From VRUE01 sp963702705 (GTDB taxonomy: Bacteria; Actinomycetota; Thermoleophilia; Solirubrobacterales; 70-9): 64,000 nt of DNA. The position numbers were made by a program, and so were the translations under genes. The notes below the pieces were generated by a model. The model was not told where the DNA came from and searched no databases. It was given only the letters and a program-made list of their open reading frames with translations. Shown here in pieces: positions 7,999 to 16,507 of this stretch (position 1 is the first letter of the stretch; the number at the start of each line of letters is the position of its first letter). The DNA lies in the NCBI GenBank assembly GCA_963702705.1, contig CAVPDR010000002.1:186001-250000 (forward strand). Direction: 5' to 3'.

Positions 7999-10212
7999 TT
8001 ACGCGCCCGGAGTGATCCGGTAGGCGTCGAAGACCGACTCGACGTTGCGCAGGCGGGCGATGCACTGCTTCAGCTGCTCGGTGTCGCCGACCTCGATCAC
8101 AAACTTGTTTTTGACCATTGGGTGGTTGGTCGCGCAGCTGGCACCGAGGATGTTGATCCCCGCCTCGGAGAAGGTGCGCGAGAGGTCCTCCAGCAGGCGG
8201 GTGCGGTCGTAGGCGTCGATCTGGATCTCGACCCGGTAGGAGGACTCGTTCTCGCCGTCCCAGCTCACCTCTACGAACCTTTCCGGCGCTCGCTTCAGCG
8301 CCCTCATGTTCTTGCAGTCGCTGCGATGGATCGTAATTCCGCGGCCCAGGGATACATAACCCGCTATATCGTCACCCGGCACCGGCCGGCAGCACTTGGC
8401 CAGGCGCACGGCCACGTTGTCCGCGCCCTTGACGCTGATCCCGTAGTTGGAGGCGTCCTTCGTCCTCCGCGCCTTGTCCTCGCGGTGGCCGCCGGGCAAG
8501 CCGAGCGGATCGGCCTCCTCAACCGCCTCACCGGCCTTGAGGCGCTGCATCAGCTTGTTCGCCACGGCCTTGGTCGGCACCTTGCCCTGGCCGAGGGCGA
8601 TGTAGAACTCGGTTGCCTTGCGGAAGCCCATCTCGCGGATCACGTCGACGAGCAGCGGCGAGGCGGCCACCTTCTGCATCGGCAGGCCGTGCTTGCGCAG
8701 CGCCGCCTCGAGCCCGTCTCGGCCCTTGCGCTCGGCGTCCTCGCGGCTCTCCTCCTTGAAGAAGGCGCGGATCTTGTTGCGGGCGCGGCTCGTCCGCACC
8801 AGCTTCAACCAGTCGCGCGAGGGCCCGCGCTTCTGCTTCGCGGTCAGCACCTCGACGATGTCGCCGGAGCGCAGCTGGTAGTGCAGCGGCACGATCGAGC
8901 CGTTGACCTTGGCACCGACGCAGGCGTGACCGACGTCGGTGTGCACCGCGTAGGCGAAATCGAGCGGGGTCGAGCCGGCAGACAAGTTCTTGACTTCGCC
9001 CTTCGGCGTGAAGACGAAGACTTCGTCCTCGAAGAGGTCGACCTTGAGCGACTCGAGGAACTCGGCCGGGTCCTGCTCGCCCTCGGCCTCGACCAGCTGG
9101 CGCAGCCAGGTCATCTTCTCCCGCTGCGGGTCGGCGGCAGCGCCCTCCTTGTAGGCGACGTGGGCGGCGATCCCGTACTCGGCCAGCTTGTGCATCTCCT
9201 CGGTGCGGATCTGGATCTCCAGCGGCTTGCCCTCGGGGCCGATCACGGTCGTGTGCAGCGCCTGGTACATGTTCGCCTTGGGCATTGCGACCCAGTCCTT
9301 GAAGCGGCCGGGAAGCGGCTTCCAGAGCGAGTGGATGACGCCGATCGCGCCGTAGCAGTCCTTGACCGAGCCGACGATCACCCGCATCGCCGTGAGGTCG
9401 AAGATCTCGTTGAACTCGCGACCCTTCTTGGTCATCTTCGTGTAGATCGAGTAGAAGTGCTTGGCACGGCCGGAGATCTCGGCCTCGATCCCGACTTTGC
9501 CCAGCTCGCCGGAGAGGAACTCGCCCGCCTCGCTGACGTAGACCTCGCGCTCGTTGCGCTGCTGGGCGACGAGCTGCTTGATCTCGGCGTACTTGCGCGG
9601 ATGCAGGGTTGCGAAGGCGAGGTCCTCGAGCTCCCACTTGATCGCGTGGATCCCCAGCCGGTGTGCCAGCGGCGCGTAGATTTCCAGCGTCTCGCGGGCC
9701 TTCGCCGTCTGCTTTTGCTTCGGCAGAGCACCGAGCGTGCGCATGTTGTGGAGGCGGTCGGCCAGCTTGATCAGGATCACCCTGACGTCGGTGGCCATCG
9801 CCACCATCATCTTGCGGTAGTTCTCGGCCTGGCGCTCGTCGCGGCTCTCGAAGGTGATGCCGGTCAGCTTGGTGACGCCGTCGACGAGCTGGGCGATCTC
9901 CTCGCCGAACTCGGCCTTGACCTCCTCGAGGCTGGCGCTGGTGTCCTCGACCGTGTCGTGCAGCAGCGCCGCGCAGAGCGTCGCCGTATCGAGGCGCATG
10001 CCGGCGCAGATCTGAGCCACCCCAACCGGATGGGTGATGAACTCGTCGCCCGAGTAGCGCAGCTGATCGGCGTGGCGGTCGCAGGCAAAGTCGAAGGCGC
10101 GCTCGACCGCGGCACGGTCGATCTCCGCGACCGCGAGGGCGACACTGCTGGCCGCGGCATCGCCGTTGGCGCCCGCATCGGGTCTCGCGGAGGAGTCGAA
10201 CTCCTCGACCAC
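7999..10212 (-). CDS. relA: Bifunctional (p)ppGpp synthetase/hydrolase RelA/SpoT
   Basis: A 737-aa protein of normal Rel length. It makes and degrades the alarmone (p)ppGpp in amino-acid starvation. Domains in order: HD hydrolase (about 40-190, with LLHDTVEDT and LADRLHNMRT), synthetase (about 240-370, with DWVAMPKANMYQALHTTV and EIQIRTEEMHKLAEYGIAAH), TGS (about 398-460, VFVFTPKGEVKNLSAGSTPL), and a C-terminal ACT domain (about 660-737). The hydrolase residues are intact, so this should be a bifunctional Rel. The start is a GTG 33 bp after the recJ stop, so recJ and relA are probably one transcript. This recJ-relA adjacency is seen in other actinobacteria. Confidence 0.95.
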   Translation of the reverse strand: MVEEFDSSARPDAGANGDAAASSVALAVAEIDRAAVERAFDFACDRHADQLRYSGDEFITHPVGVAQICAGMRLDTATLCAALLHDTVEDTSASLEEVKAEFGEEIAQLVDGVTKLTGITFESRDERQAENYRKMMVAMATDVRVILIKLADRLHNMRTLGALPKQKQTAKARETLEIYAPLAHRLGIHAIKWELEDLAFATLHPRKYAEIKQLVAQQRNEREVYVSEAGEFLSGELGKVGIEAEISGRAKHFYSIYTKMTKKGREFNEIFDLTAMRVIVGSVKDCYGAIGVIHSLWKPLPGRFKDWVAMPKANMYQALHTTVIGPEGKPLEIQIRTEEMHKLAEYGIAAHVAYKEGAAADPQREKMTWLRQLVEAEGEQDPAEFLESLKVDLFEDEVFVFTPKGEVKNLSAGSTPLDFAYAVHTDVGHACVGAKVNGSIVPLHYQLRSGDIVEVLTAKQKRGPSRDWLKLVRTSRARNKIRAFFKEESREDAERKGRDGLEAALRKHGLPMQKVAASPLLVDVIREMGFRKATEFYIALGQGKVPTKAVANKLMQRLKAGEAVEEADPLGLPGGHREDKARRTKDASNYGISVKGADNVAVRLAKCCRPVPGDDIAGYVSLGRGITIHRSDCKNMRALKRAPERFVEVSWDGENESSYRVEIQIDAYDRTRLLEDLSRTFSEAGINILGASCATNHPMVKNKFVIEVGDTEQLKQCIARLRNVESVFDAYRITPGA

Positions 10213-10244
10213 GGCGAAGAGATCGGCCAGGAGCCCCTGGTTCG

Positions 10245-12722
10245 CTACCGATGTTTGTGTGCTTCGAGGTATTGCACTGCCTCCTCATGGCGGGCGCCGT
10301 AGGCGCGAAAAGCCGCCGAGCGCTCCAGATCTGTTCCATCTGAGGATACGACGCCGACCACCCCGTCGCCGCCATCCACCGCCCCGCGCACGAGACCGAG
10401 CTCGGTGAGAACGCGGAAACAACGGGCGGCGGTCTCGGCGCTACGCGGCTGCCGTCCGCTGCCGAGCAGAGCTTTGCGCAGCTCCTCGCCGCTGAGGTCG
10501 CCCCCGTCGCGAAGGTCGCGGAAGGTGGCGATCAAGGTCGGCCGCTGCGCCAGCTGCACGGCGAGGACACTGAGGGCCAGCCGCCACTCCGCCTCGCCCC
10601 AGACCCGGTGAAGGTAGCCACCCTCCTCGGCGGAGCCCGAAGCGAGGCGGTCGAGGCCCGCGGAGGGCGGCGGGTCGACCAGGACAACGTGATCGAAGCC
10701 TGCGGCGAGCCCGGGAGACCGTTCGAGCTCTGGGTAATCGGCCACCCGCACCCCCTCACCGGCCATCCCCGCGCGCAGCTCGGCGTCAGCGGTGAGAGCC
10801 AGCACGCTGCCGCCACACGAAGCGAGCTCGCCGACGACGGCGGCAGGCGCGTTGGAGCTGGTCAGCACCCGGCGCTCATGCCCCTCGGCGGGGTCGCCGA
10901 GCGCGCCAGGTCCCGCAGGATCGCGCGCCAGCTCGCCCTCAAATCGCTGCCACCACTCAGCCGCCTCGGGGGCCTCCCCTCCCCCGTCCCGCCGGTACAG
11001 CTCGCGCAGAATCACCTGCGGCTCAACCGCCCCGTTCCAGTGGTTGACCTCGAGCCGGACGGCAACGTCGACCAGATCGTCCTCGCCGACCCCCAAGCTC
11101 GGCCGGCCAAAAGCAACCCCGAGCGCCCGATGCGCCCCGCTGTGCAGGCTGAACCGAGCGTGCTTCCCCTCCCCCATGGTCCGCACGTCGCGAACCCGCG
11201 CCGAAGGAACAAGCAGCCGAATCCCGGGATTGCCCATCCCAAACGGAGCCAGCTGCCGCAGCTCCTCAGCCAGATCAAGTCCCAGCGAGGCCCCACCAAC
11301 CATCGCATCGATCCGCTCGGTCCGCTTCAGATCCTCAGGCCCGAGCACGCTGGCCGCATGAGCGGCAAAGGCCTCGCGAAAAGCATCCACCTGCCCCGCC
11401 TCGAGCTCCAACCCCGCGGCGGCCCGATGCCCACCGAAGCTCCCCAGATGCTCCGAGCAAGCCTCCAGCCCGGCCAGCAGATCGAAACCGCTAATGCTCC
11501 GCCCCGAACCACGCCCCGAGCCCTCTCCATCCAGCGAGATCACCACCACGGGCCGGTGATAGCGCTCAACCATCCGCGAAGCAACGATCCCGACGACACC
11601 GGGATGCCAATCGTGACCAGCGACGACTAGACCCGGGGCTTCGCGCAAATGCTCGGGCAGATCTCTCAGCGCAGCCTCAGCTGCATTCGCCACCTCTCGC
11701 TCAGTGGCCCGCCGCTCGCTGTTCGCACGATTCAGCTCAATAGCAATCTCCGCGGCTCGCTCATCGTCCTCGGTGAGAAAGAGCTCCACGCCGGCATCGG
11801 CCCGATAGAGCCTTCCCGCGGCGTTGATCCGCGGCCCCAGCCGGAAACCCAGATCGCTCTCGTCAAGTCGGCTCGGATCACATTTCGCCGCCTGCATCAA
11901 TGCCCGCATCCCTGGCCGCCGAGCCCGTCGCACCTCCTCGAGCCCCCGCTTCACCAACGACCGGTTCTCGCCCACAAGCGGAACCACATCGGCCACCGTC
12001 GCCAGCGCAACCAGATCGAGGTCGAGGGCGTCCGAGGTGGGGTCCCCAAAACGAGCGGCGGGAGCCGCTCTTGAGTGTTTTGGGGACCCCACCTCGGACG
12101 CCCTCCGCAACGCACAAGCAAGCTTCCAAGCCACCCCGGTCCCGCAAAGCTCGGCAAACGGATACCCATCCAGTGCCGGATGAAGGATCGGGCAAGCCGG
12201 CAGCTCGTCCCCGGCCTGGTGGTGGTCGGTCACGATGACCTCCATGCCCAGCTCTTTGGCCAGTGCAACCTCGGCCACCGCCGTGACCCCACAATCGACC
12301 GTGATGATCAGCGACGTGCCACGCTCGGCCAGCCGCCGCACATTCGACTCGCTCAGCCCGTAACCGTCAGCAATCCGATCCGGAATCAACCAGTCGCACT
12401 CGGCACCAAGCTCGCGCAGGCAGCCGACCAGCAACGCAGTGGCGCAGACCCCGTCGACATCGAAATCGCCGTGAACCGTGATCCGCCGCCTCGCCCCGAT
12501 CGCGGCCAGGACCCGCTCGACCACATCGTCCATCGAGCGAAACTCGCGGGGATCGTGCGACTCGTCGGCCTCGAGGAAGACTCGGGCCTCCTCCGGCGTT
12601 CGGTACCCGCGCCGCACAAGGGCGATCGCGACCGGGTCGCTCAGCCCCAGCTCCGCCGAGAGCTCCTGAGCCTCCTCATAGGAGTACGGCTCAGCCTTGT
12701 AGGCGTGCAGGGTCTCAGCCAC
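10245..12722 (-). CDS. recJ: Single-stranded-DNA-specific exonuclease RecJ, with an in-frame palindromic insert
   Basis: An 825-aa 5'-3' ssDNA exonuclease used in recombination and mismatch/base-excision repair. DHH-family motifs are present: VHGDFDVDGVCATALL (about 83-98), IITVDCG (139-145), VTDHHQAGDELP (164-175) and ATVADVVPL (241-249). The DHHA1-like GGHRAAAGLELE lies near 430. Residues about 206-233 (beginning RRASEVGSPKHSRAAP) are coded by an 82-bp perfect-armed palindrome at 12024-12105 that keeps the frame open. Nothing in the family calls for this segment, which sits between ACAL and the conserved LVALATVADVVPL. The C-terminal 250 residues are longer than in E. coli RecJ. Upstream lies a 7-bp hairpin in the leader. 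Confidence 0.93.
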   Translation of the reverse strand: MAETLHAYKAEPYSYEEAQELSAELGLSDPVAIALVRRGYRTPEEARVFLEADESHDPREFRSMDDVVERVLAAIGARRRITVHGDFDVDGVCATALLVGCLRELGAECDWLIPDRIADGYGLSESNVRRLAERGTSLIITVDCGVTAVAEVALAKELGMEVIVTDHHQAGDELPACPILHPALDGYPFAELCGTGVAWKLACALRRASEVGSPKHSRAAPAARFGDPTSDALDLDLVALATVADVVPLVGENRSLVKRGLEEVRRARRPGMRALMQAAKCDPSRLDESDLGFRLGPRINAAGRLYRADAGVELFLTEDDERAAEIAIELNRANSERRATEREVANAAEAALRDLPEHLREAPGLVVAGHDWHPGVVGIVASRMVERYHRPVVVISLDGEGSGRGSGRSISGFDLLAGLEACSEHLGSFGGHRAAAGLELEAGQVDAFREAFAAHAASVLGPEDLKRTERIDAMVGGASLGLDLAEELRQLAPFGMGNPGIRLLVPSARVRDVRTMGEGKHARFSLHSGAHRALGVAFGRPSLGVGEDDLVDVAVRLEVNHWNGAVEPQVILRELYRRDGGGEAPEAAEWWQRFEGELARDPAGPGALGDPAEGHERRVLTSSNAPAAVVGELASCGGSVLALTADAELRAGMAGEGVRVADYPELERSPGLAAGFDHVVLVDPPPSAGLDRLASGSAEEGGYLHRVWGEAEWRLALSVLAVQLAQRPTLIATFRDLRDGGDLSGEELRKALLGSGRQPRSAETAARCFRVLTELGLVRGAVDGGDGVVGVVSSDGTDLERSAAFRAYGARHEEAVQYLEAHKHR
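12024..12105. repeat. Large perfect palindromic element inside recJ
   Basis: Two 29-bp arms at 12024-12052 and 12077-12105 are exact reverse complements. Between them lies a second hairpin (GAGCGGC, loop GGGA, GCCGCTC at 12053-12070) and an unpaired TTGAGT. The whole would form a 36-bp stem-loop with a one-sided bulge. It falls wholly within the recJ reading frame and is translated. Its layout (outer stem, asymmetric loop, inner stem) recalls the intergenic palindromes at 21746, 49399 and 58180, though the sequence differs. Confidence 0.85.
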
Positions 12723-12745
12723 TCCAGCAGGCTAGGAAGCGCCGC

Positions 12746-12763
12746 GGCGGCAATCGTGCCGCC
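12746..12763 (-). promoter_or_regulatory. Hairpin in the recJ leader
   Basis: GGCGGCA and TGCCGCC form a 7-bp stem with a 4-base ATCG loop between the end of the small membrane-protein gene (12783) and the recJ start (12722). It has no T-run on the minus strand. It may be a processing or attenuation hairpin, or simply chance in GC-rich DNA. Confidence 0.3.
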
Positions 12764-12782
12764 GGTTCCTCGCGAACTGCGG

Positions 12783-13049
12783 CTACTCAGCCGCTTGTTC
12801 TGAGCGAACGCCGATGGCGTAGACAACGCCGAGGCCGATCGCCACGCCCGGCACCGCGGTCAGCGCCGTCGCCAGGTCGGTGTTGCCGAGGCCTTTGTCG
12901 CTGACGATCTCGACGATCGCACCGAAGACCATCGCGCCGATCACCGAGCCGAGAAAGGCGCCGACGATGCCCTGCCAGAAGCGATCCGGCAGGAAGACGG
13001 TGAAGTGCCAGAGGGCGATCCCCATCGTGAACCAGACGAGCAGTGCCAT
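12783..13049 (-). CDS. Small membrane protein of unknown function
   Basis: An 88-aa protein. An N-terminal hydrophobic segment (ALLVWFTMGIALWHFTVFLP) is followed by WQGIVGAFLGSVIGAMVFGA and a third segment, AVPGVAIGLGVVYAIGV, giving about three membrane spans. Its start shares a base with the secDF stop (TGATG), so it is probably translated by coupling with secDF. The glycine-rich second span resembles small GlsB/YeaQ-type membrane proteins, but I would not assign it. It lies between secDF and recJ on the same strand. Confidence 0.7.
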   Translation of the reverse strand: MALLVWFTMGIALWHFTVFLPDRFWQGIVGAFLGSVIGAMVFGAIVEIVSDKGLGNTDLATALTAVPGVAIGLGVVYAIGVRSEQAAE

Positions 13050-15985
13050 CAGCGGCTCCTCCCGTGTTTGCGCCTTTGTTTGCGGCGTTCGCGGCGGCGC
13101 TCGTCGCGCTCCTTGCGTGCCACCTCGGCCGGATCGACCGCCGGTGGCTCGCCGTTGCTCGACGGTTCGCCGCCGTCGCCCTCGAAGGGTGGCTCGACCG
13201 TCGCCACCGCCCCGGCCTTCGGCTGCTCTTCGCGCTGGGCGGCGATATCGGCCTCGAGTTCCGCATCGGACTCCTCGTCCCCCCCGATCCGTGCCAGCGC
13301 GACGTCGTCGGCAAAGGCGGGCACGGTTCCGTCGATCGCGGCGATCCGCTCGCGGCGCCGGATGAAGCCGGGCTCTCGTTCCTTCCAGGCGGTCAGCACC
13401 GGCGAGGCGATGAAGATCGACGAGTAGGTACCCGAGATGATCCCGACCAGCATCGCGAAGGCGAAGTCCTGCAGCGTCGCGCCACCGAAGACCAGCAGCG
13501 ACGTCACCGCGAGCAGGGTCGTGAAGCTGGTCGCCAGCGAACGGGTCAGCACCTCGCTCATCGAGCGGTTGACGATCTGCGAGAACGCGGCCCGCGGCAT
13601 CCGCGGCATGTTCTCGCGTATTCGGTCGAAGACGATGATCGTGTCGTAGAGCGAGTAACCAAGGATGGTGAGGAAGGCGGCGACCGTACCGCTCGTCACC
13701 TCCCGTCCGGTCAGCGAGTAGACGCCCGCCGTGATCAGGATGTCGTGGAAGATCGCGATCAGGACCGGCACCGCGAACTTCGGGTCGAAGCGGAAGGCGA
13801 TGTAGGCGCAGATCACCAGCAGCGAGAAGATCAGTGCCTTGAGCGCGCTGTTCGCGACCTGCTGGCCGAAGGTGGGCCCGACGCTGGTGCTGTCGAAGCC
13901 GTCCTTGGCGATGCCGAATTCTTCCTGCAGGGTCGACTGCGCCTCGTGGACGGTGCTCGGCACCAGCTCGCGGGTCTGGATCTGGAAGACGTTTTCGCCG
14001 AAGACGGGGTCGGAGACCTGCTGGATCTCCTCGCCGCTGACGCCGACCGAGTCGAGCGCGGTGCGAACGCCTTCCTCGTCGGTCGGCTTGACCAGCGCCA
14101 CCTTGACCCTGGTCCCGGACTTGAAGTCGATGCCGAAGTTGAGCTGGTTGGTGGCGAGCGAGAGCGCTCCGACCAGGAGGATGACGCCGGACATGGTGAA
14201 GAACCAGCGGCTCGCGCCCATGAAGTCGAAATGCCAGCGCATGCCCTGGCGTGACGCACCGAGCGCGCTCGGCGAGCGCAAGAGCCGCGAACGGCTCATC
14301 GAGCCGAGCAGCGCCTGGGTGAAGACGACGGCGGTGAGCAGGGTGACGATCGTGCCGACGCCGAGCGTGAAGGCGAAGCCCTTGACCCCCGCCGTGGCCA
14401 GCACGAAGAGGATGAACGCGGTGAGCAGGGTGACGACGTTGGCGTCGATGATCGTCGCGATGCCGCGCCTGTAGCCGGCCGCGATCGCGCTCGACATCGA
14501 GCGTCCCGCCCGCACCTCCTCCTTTATTCGCTCGAAGATGACGATGTTGGAGTCGGCCGCGATCCCGATCGTCAGGATCAGTCCGGCGATCCCCGGCAGC
14601 GTCAGGGTGATCGGGATCAGTTTGATCAGGGCGAAGAAGATCACCCCGTAGGCGCCGAGGGCGAGGGTCGCGATGAAGCCGAGGAAGCGGTAGAAGACGA
14701 GCAGGAAGAGGACGACCAGGATCAGCCCGATCACGCCGGCCTTGATCCCGTCGTGCAGCGCCTGGGTGCCCAGCGTCGCCGAGACCTGGGTCTGGCTGAT
14801 CAGCTTCAGGTTGATCGGCAGGGCGCCGATCTGCAGGATCGTCGCCAGGTCCTGGGCCTCGGTGATGCTGTTGAAGCCCCCCGAGATCTGCGCCCCGGTG
14901 CGACCGTCGATGCCGTCGGGGTTCTGGGCGTAGTTGATGATCGGGCGCGTCTTGACTTCATTGTCAAGCACGACCGCGAAGTGGCCGGATGTCGCTTCGG
15001 CGGTTTCTTCGCTGCTCGGCCCGATCGCCGAGGCGGCGCCGCGCTGGGCGATCTGGCGAGTCACTTCCTGGAACGCCTGGCGACCTTTGTCGGTGAATTC
15101 GAAGGTGACGTTCGGTTCCTGGAATTCGCCGAAGCCCTGCTTGGGGTTGGTGATGTCGGTTCCGGAGAGCGCCGGCCGGTCGCGCAGGGCGTACCAGCCC
15201 GGTTCGGCGTTTTCGAGTACCTGTCCTTTGATGTCGCTGGGCTTTTCCGAGACGACGACGGTGCCGGCGGGAACTTTGAGCACGACCCCGTCATGCGAGC
15301 GTTCGACGCCGGTCGCGCTGATGAAGAGGTCCTTTTCGCTGAACTCGGGACCGGCGAGGAGTTCGTGCGGTTCCTTTTTCGAGAAGAGATAGAAACGCGG
15401 GCGACTGGTCGAGCAGGTCGTGCAGTCCTTGACCGGTTCCTGTTCGGAGGCGAGTTTGACCGCGTTGTAGGCGGCGGGGAAGGCGCCGGCGGCAATCAGC
15501 TGGGCGTCGGAGCGTTTGGTCGTCGTCCTCCCCGCTTCCTTCCATTCTTCGCTCGCCTTGGAGATCGCGCCTTTGGGTGGTTCTTTGCCGGGATGGCCGC
15601 CGATCGCCTTCTCCTGGCCGATCAGGTTCGGTTCCCAGTCATAGAAGAAGAGCTGTGCAGTCGTACCGACCTGATCGATCGCGCGTTGGGCGTTGGTGAC
15701 GTCGGGCAGGCTGACCGAGATCTCGTTGGTGCCGAGTCGCGAGACTTCGGGCTCCGAGACGCCCAGCTGGTCGATCCGCTCGCGAATGATTTCGATCGAG
15801 TGGTCGATGTCTTCGCCGCTGACTTCTTTCGATTCCCCCGTGGGCGTTCCCTGGTAGACGAGCTCGACGCCGCCCTTGAGGTCGAGGCCGAGCTTGGTCG
15901 ACTGGTTGACGATGACCAGCGCCGAGACGGCGATCAGGCCGAGGACGAAGAGCAGGACGAAGAGGTGTTTGCGCCGTTTGCCCAT
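13049..15985 (-). CDS. secDF: Fused protein-export membrane protein SecD-SecF
   Basis: A 978-aa fusion of the two subunits that help the Sec translocon complete protein export using the proton gradient. The SecD part starts MGKRRKHLFVLLFVLGLIAV with LDLKGGVELVYQ at about 34, the large periplasmic P1 domain (about 60-380), and membrane segments including IAADSNIVIFERIKEEVRAG. SecF begins near residue 581 (HFDFMGASRWFF, then NFGIDFKSGTRV), with GYSLYDTIIVFDRIRENM near 785. The C-terminal tail is basic and charged. Separate secD and secF genes are common in actinobacteria, so the fusion is notable. No yajC gene is found between ruvB and this gene. Confidence 0.95.
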   Translation of the reverse strand: MGKRRKHLFVLLFVLGLIAVSALVIVNQSTKLGLDLKGGVELVYQGTPTGESKEVSGEDIDHSIEIIRERIDQLGVSEPEVSRLGTNEISVSLPDVTNAQRAIDQVGTTAQLFFYDWEPNLIGQEKAIGGHPGKEPPKGAISKASEEWKEAGRTTTKRSDAQLIAAGAFPAAYNAVKLASEQEPVKDCTTCSTSRPRFYLFSKKEPHELLAGPEFSEKDLFISATGVERSHDGVVLKVPAGTVVVSEKPSDIKGQVLENAEPGWYALRDRPALSGTDITNPKQGFGEFQEPNVTFEFTDKGRQAFQEVTRQIAQRGAASAIGPSSEETAEATSGHFAVVLDNEVKTRPIINYAQNPDGIDGRTGAQISGGFNSITEAQDLATILQIGALPINLKLISQTQVSATLGTQALHDGIKAGVIGLILVVLFLLVFYRFLGFIATLALGAYGVIFFALIKLIPITLTLPGIAGLILTIGIAADSNIVIFERIKEEVRAGRSMSSAIAAGYRRGIATIIDANVVTLLTAFILFVLATAGVKGFAFTLGVGTIVTLLTAVVFTQALLGSMSRSRLLRSPSALGASRQGMRWHFDFMGASRWFFTMSGVILLVGALSLATNQLNFGIDFKSGTRVKVALVKPTDEEGVRTALDSVGVSGEEIQQVSDPVFGENVFQIQTRELVPSTVHEAQSTLQEEFGIAKDGFDSTSVGPTFGQQVANSALKALIFSLLVICAYIAFRFDPKFAVPVLIAIFHDILITAGVYSLTGREVTSGTVAAFLTILGYSLYDTIIVFDRIRENMPRMPRAAFSQIVNRSMSEVLTRSLATSFTTLLAVTSLLVFGGATLQDFAFAMLVGIISGTYSSIFIASPVLTAWKEREPGFIRRRERIAAIDGTVPAFADDVALARIGGDEESDAELEADIAAQREEQPKAGAVATVEPPFEGDGGEPSSNGEPPAVDPAEVARKERDERRRERRKQRRKHGRSR

Positions 15986-15992
15986 CCCGCCC

Positions 15993-16481
15993 TCAACTCT
16001 CCGGCGTGAGGACTATCAACAGTCCCCCGTCGTCGTCGTAGGCGGGGAAGACATCAGCCACAGCGTCGGCCGGCAGGTCCCCTTCGGCATTGACCGAGAC
16101 GCGCTTGCCAAGCGAGCGCACCCCCCACTCGAGCGAGGTCTCGATCGGATCGGCAACGCCATCGCCGTTGGTGTCGGCGGACTCATCGCCGTCGCCTGGA
16201 TCGCGCCACTGCAGGCCCAGCACGTCTTGGACGGGCCTGCCGATCACGTCCTCGTCGGTGAGGCCGGTCAACTCGAAGCTGCCGCGCCCGGCATCGATCA
16301 CGCGCGCCTTCTGATCGCAGACGAAAAAGGCAGCGTTGGGCGCCGGATAGTAGTCGTCGAGCAGCTCGAAGACGAAGCCAAAGCCACATTTGGAGCAGCC
16401 CTTCGGACGCGAGCTGAAGCCCGCCGTACGCTCGGCGCTGACCTCCCGGTGGCCGCAATTAGGGCAGATGAAGAACGGCAC
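15993..16481 (-). CDS. Zinc-ribbon and PAS-like domain protein
   Basis: A 162-aa protein. The N-terminus FFICPNCGHREVSAERTAGF continues to KGCSKCGFGFVFEL, giving two CxxC pairs that form a zinc ribbon. Residues about 45-115 (NAAFFVCDQKARVIDAGRGS, FELTGLTDEDVIGRPVQDVLGL) read like a PAS fold. A short acidic DTNGDGVADP stretch, similar to a calcium-binding loop, lies at about 103-112. It sits 7 bp before secDF and after ruvB, where yajC is found in many bacteria, but it is not YajC. Function unknown; a cytoplasmic sensor or regulator is possible. The conserved Cys residues make it a real gene. Confidence 0.72.
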   Translation of the reverse strand: MPFFICPNCGHREVSAERTAGFSSRPKGCSKCGFGFVFELLDDYYPAPNAAFFVCDQKARVIDAGRGSFELTGLTDEDVIGRPVQDVLGLQWRDPGDGDESADTNGDGVADPIETSLEWGVRSLGKRVSVNAEGDLPADAVADVFPAYDDDGGLLIVLTPES

Positions 16482-16507
16482 TCCAGGCAGATTACTGAGA
16501 CTGACTT

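Noticed and set aside
8122..10302. 726-codon plus-strand frame
   Set aside because: Antisense to relA; high-GC third positions keep it open. No recognisable domain.
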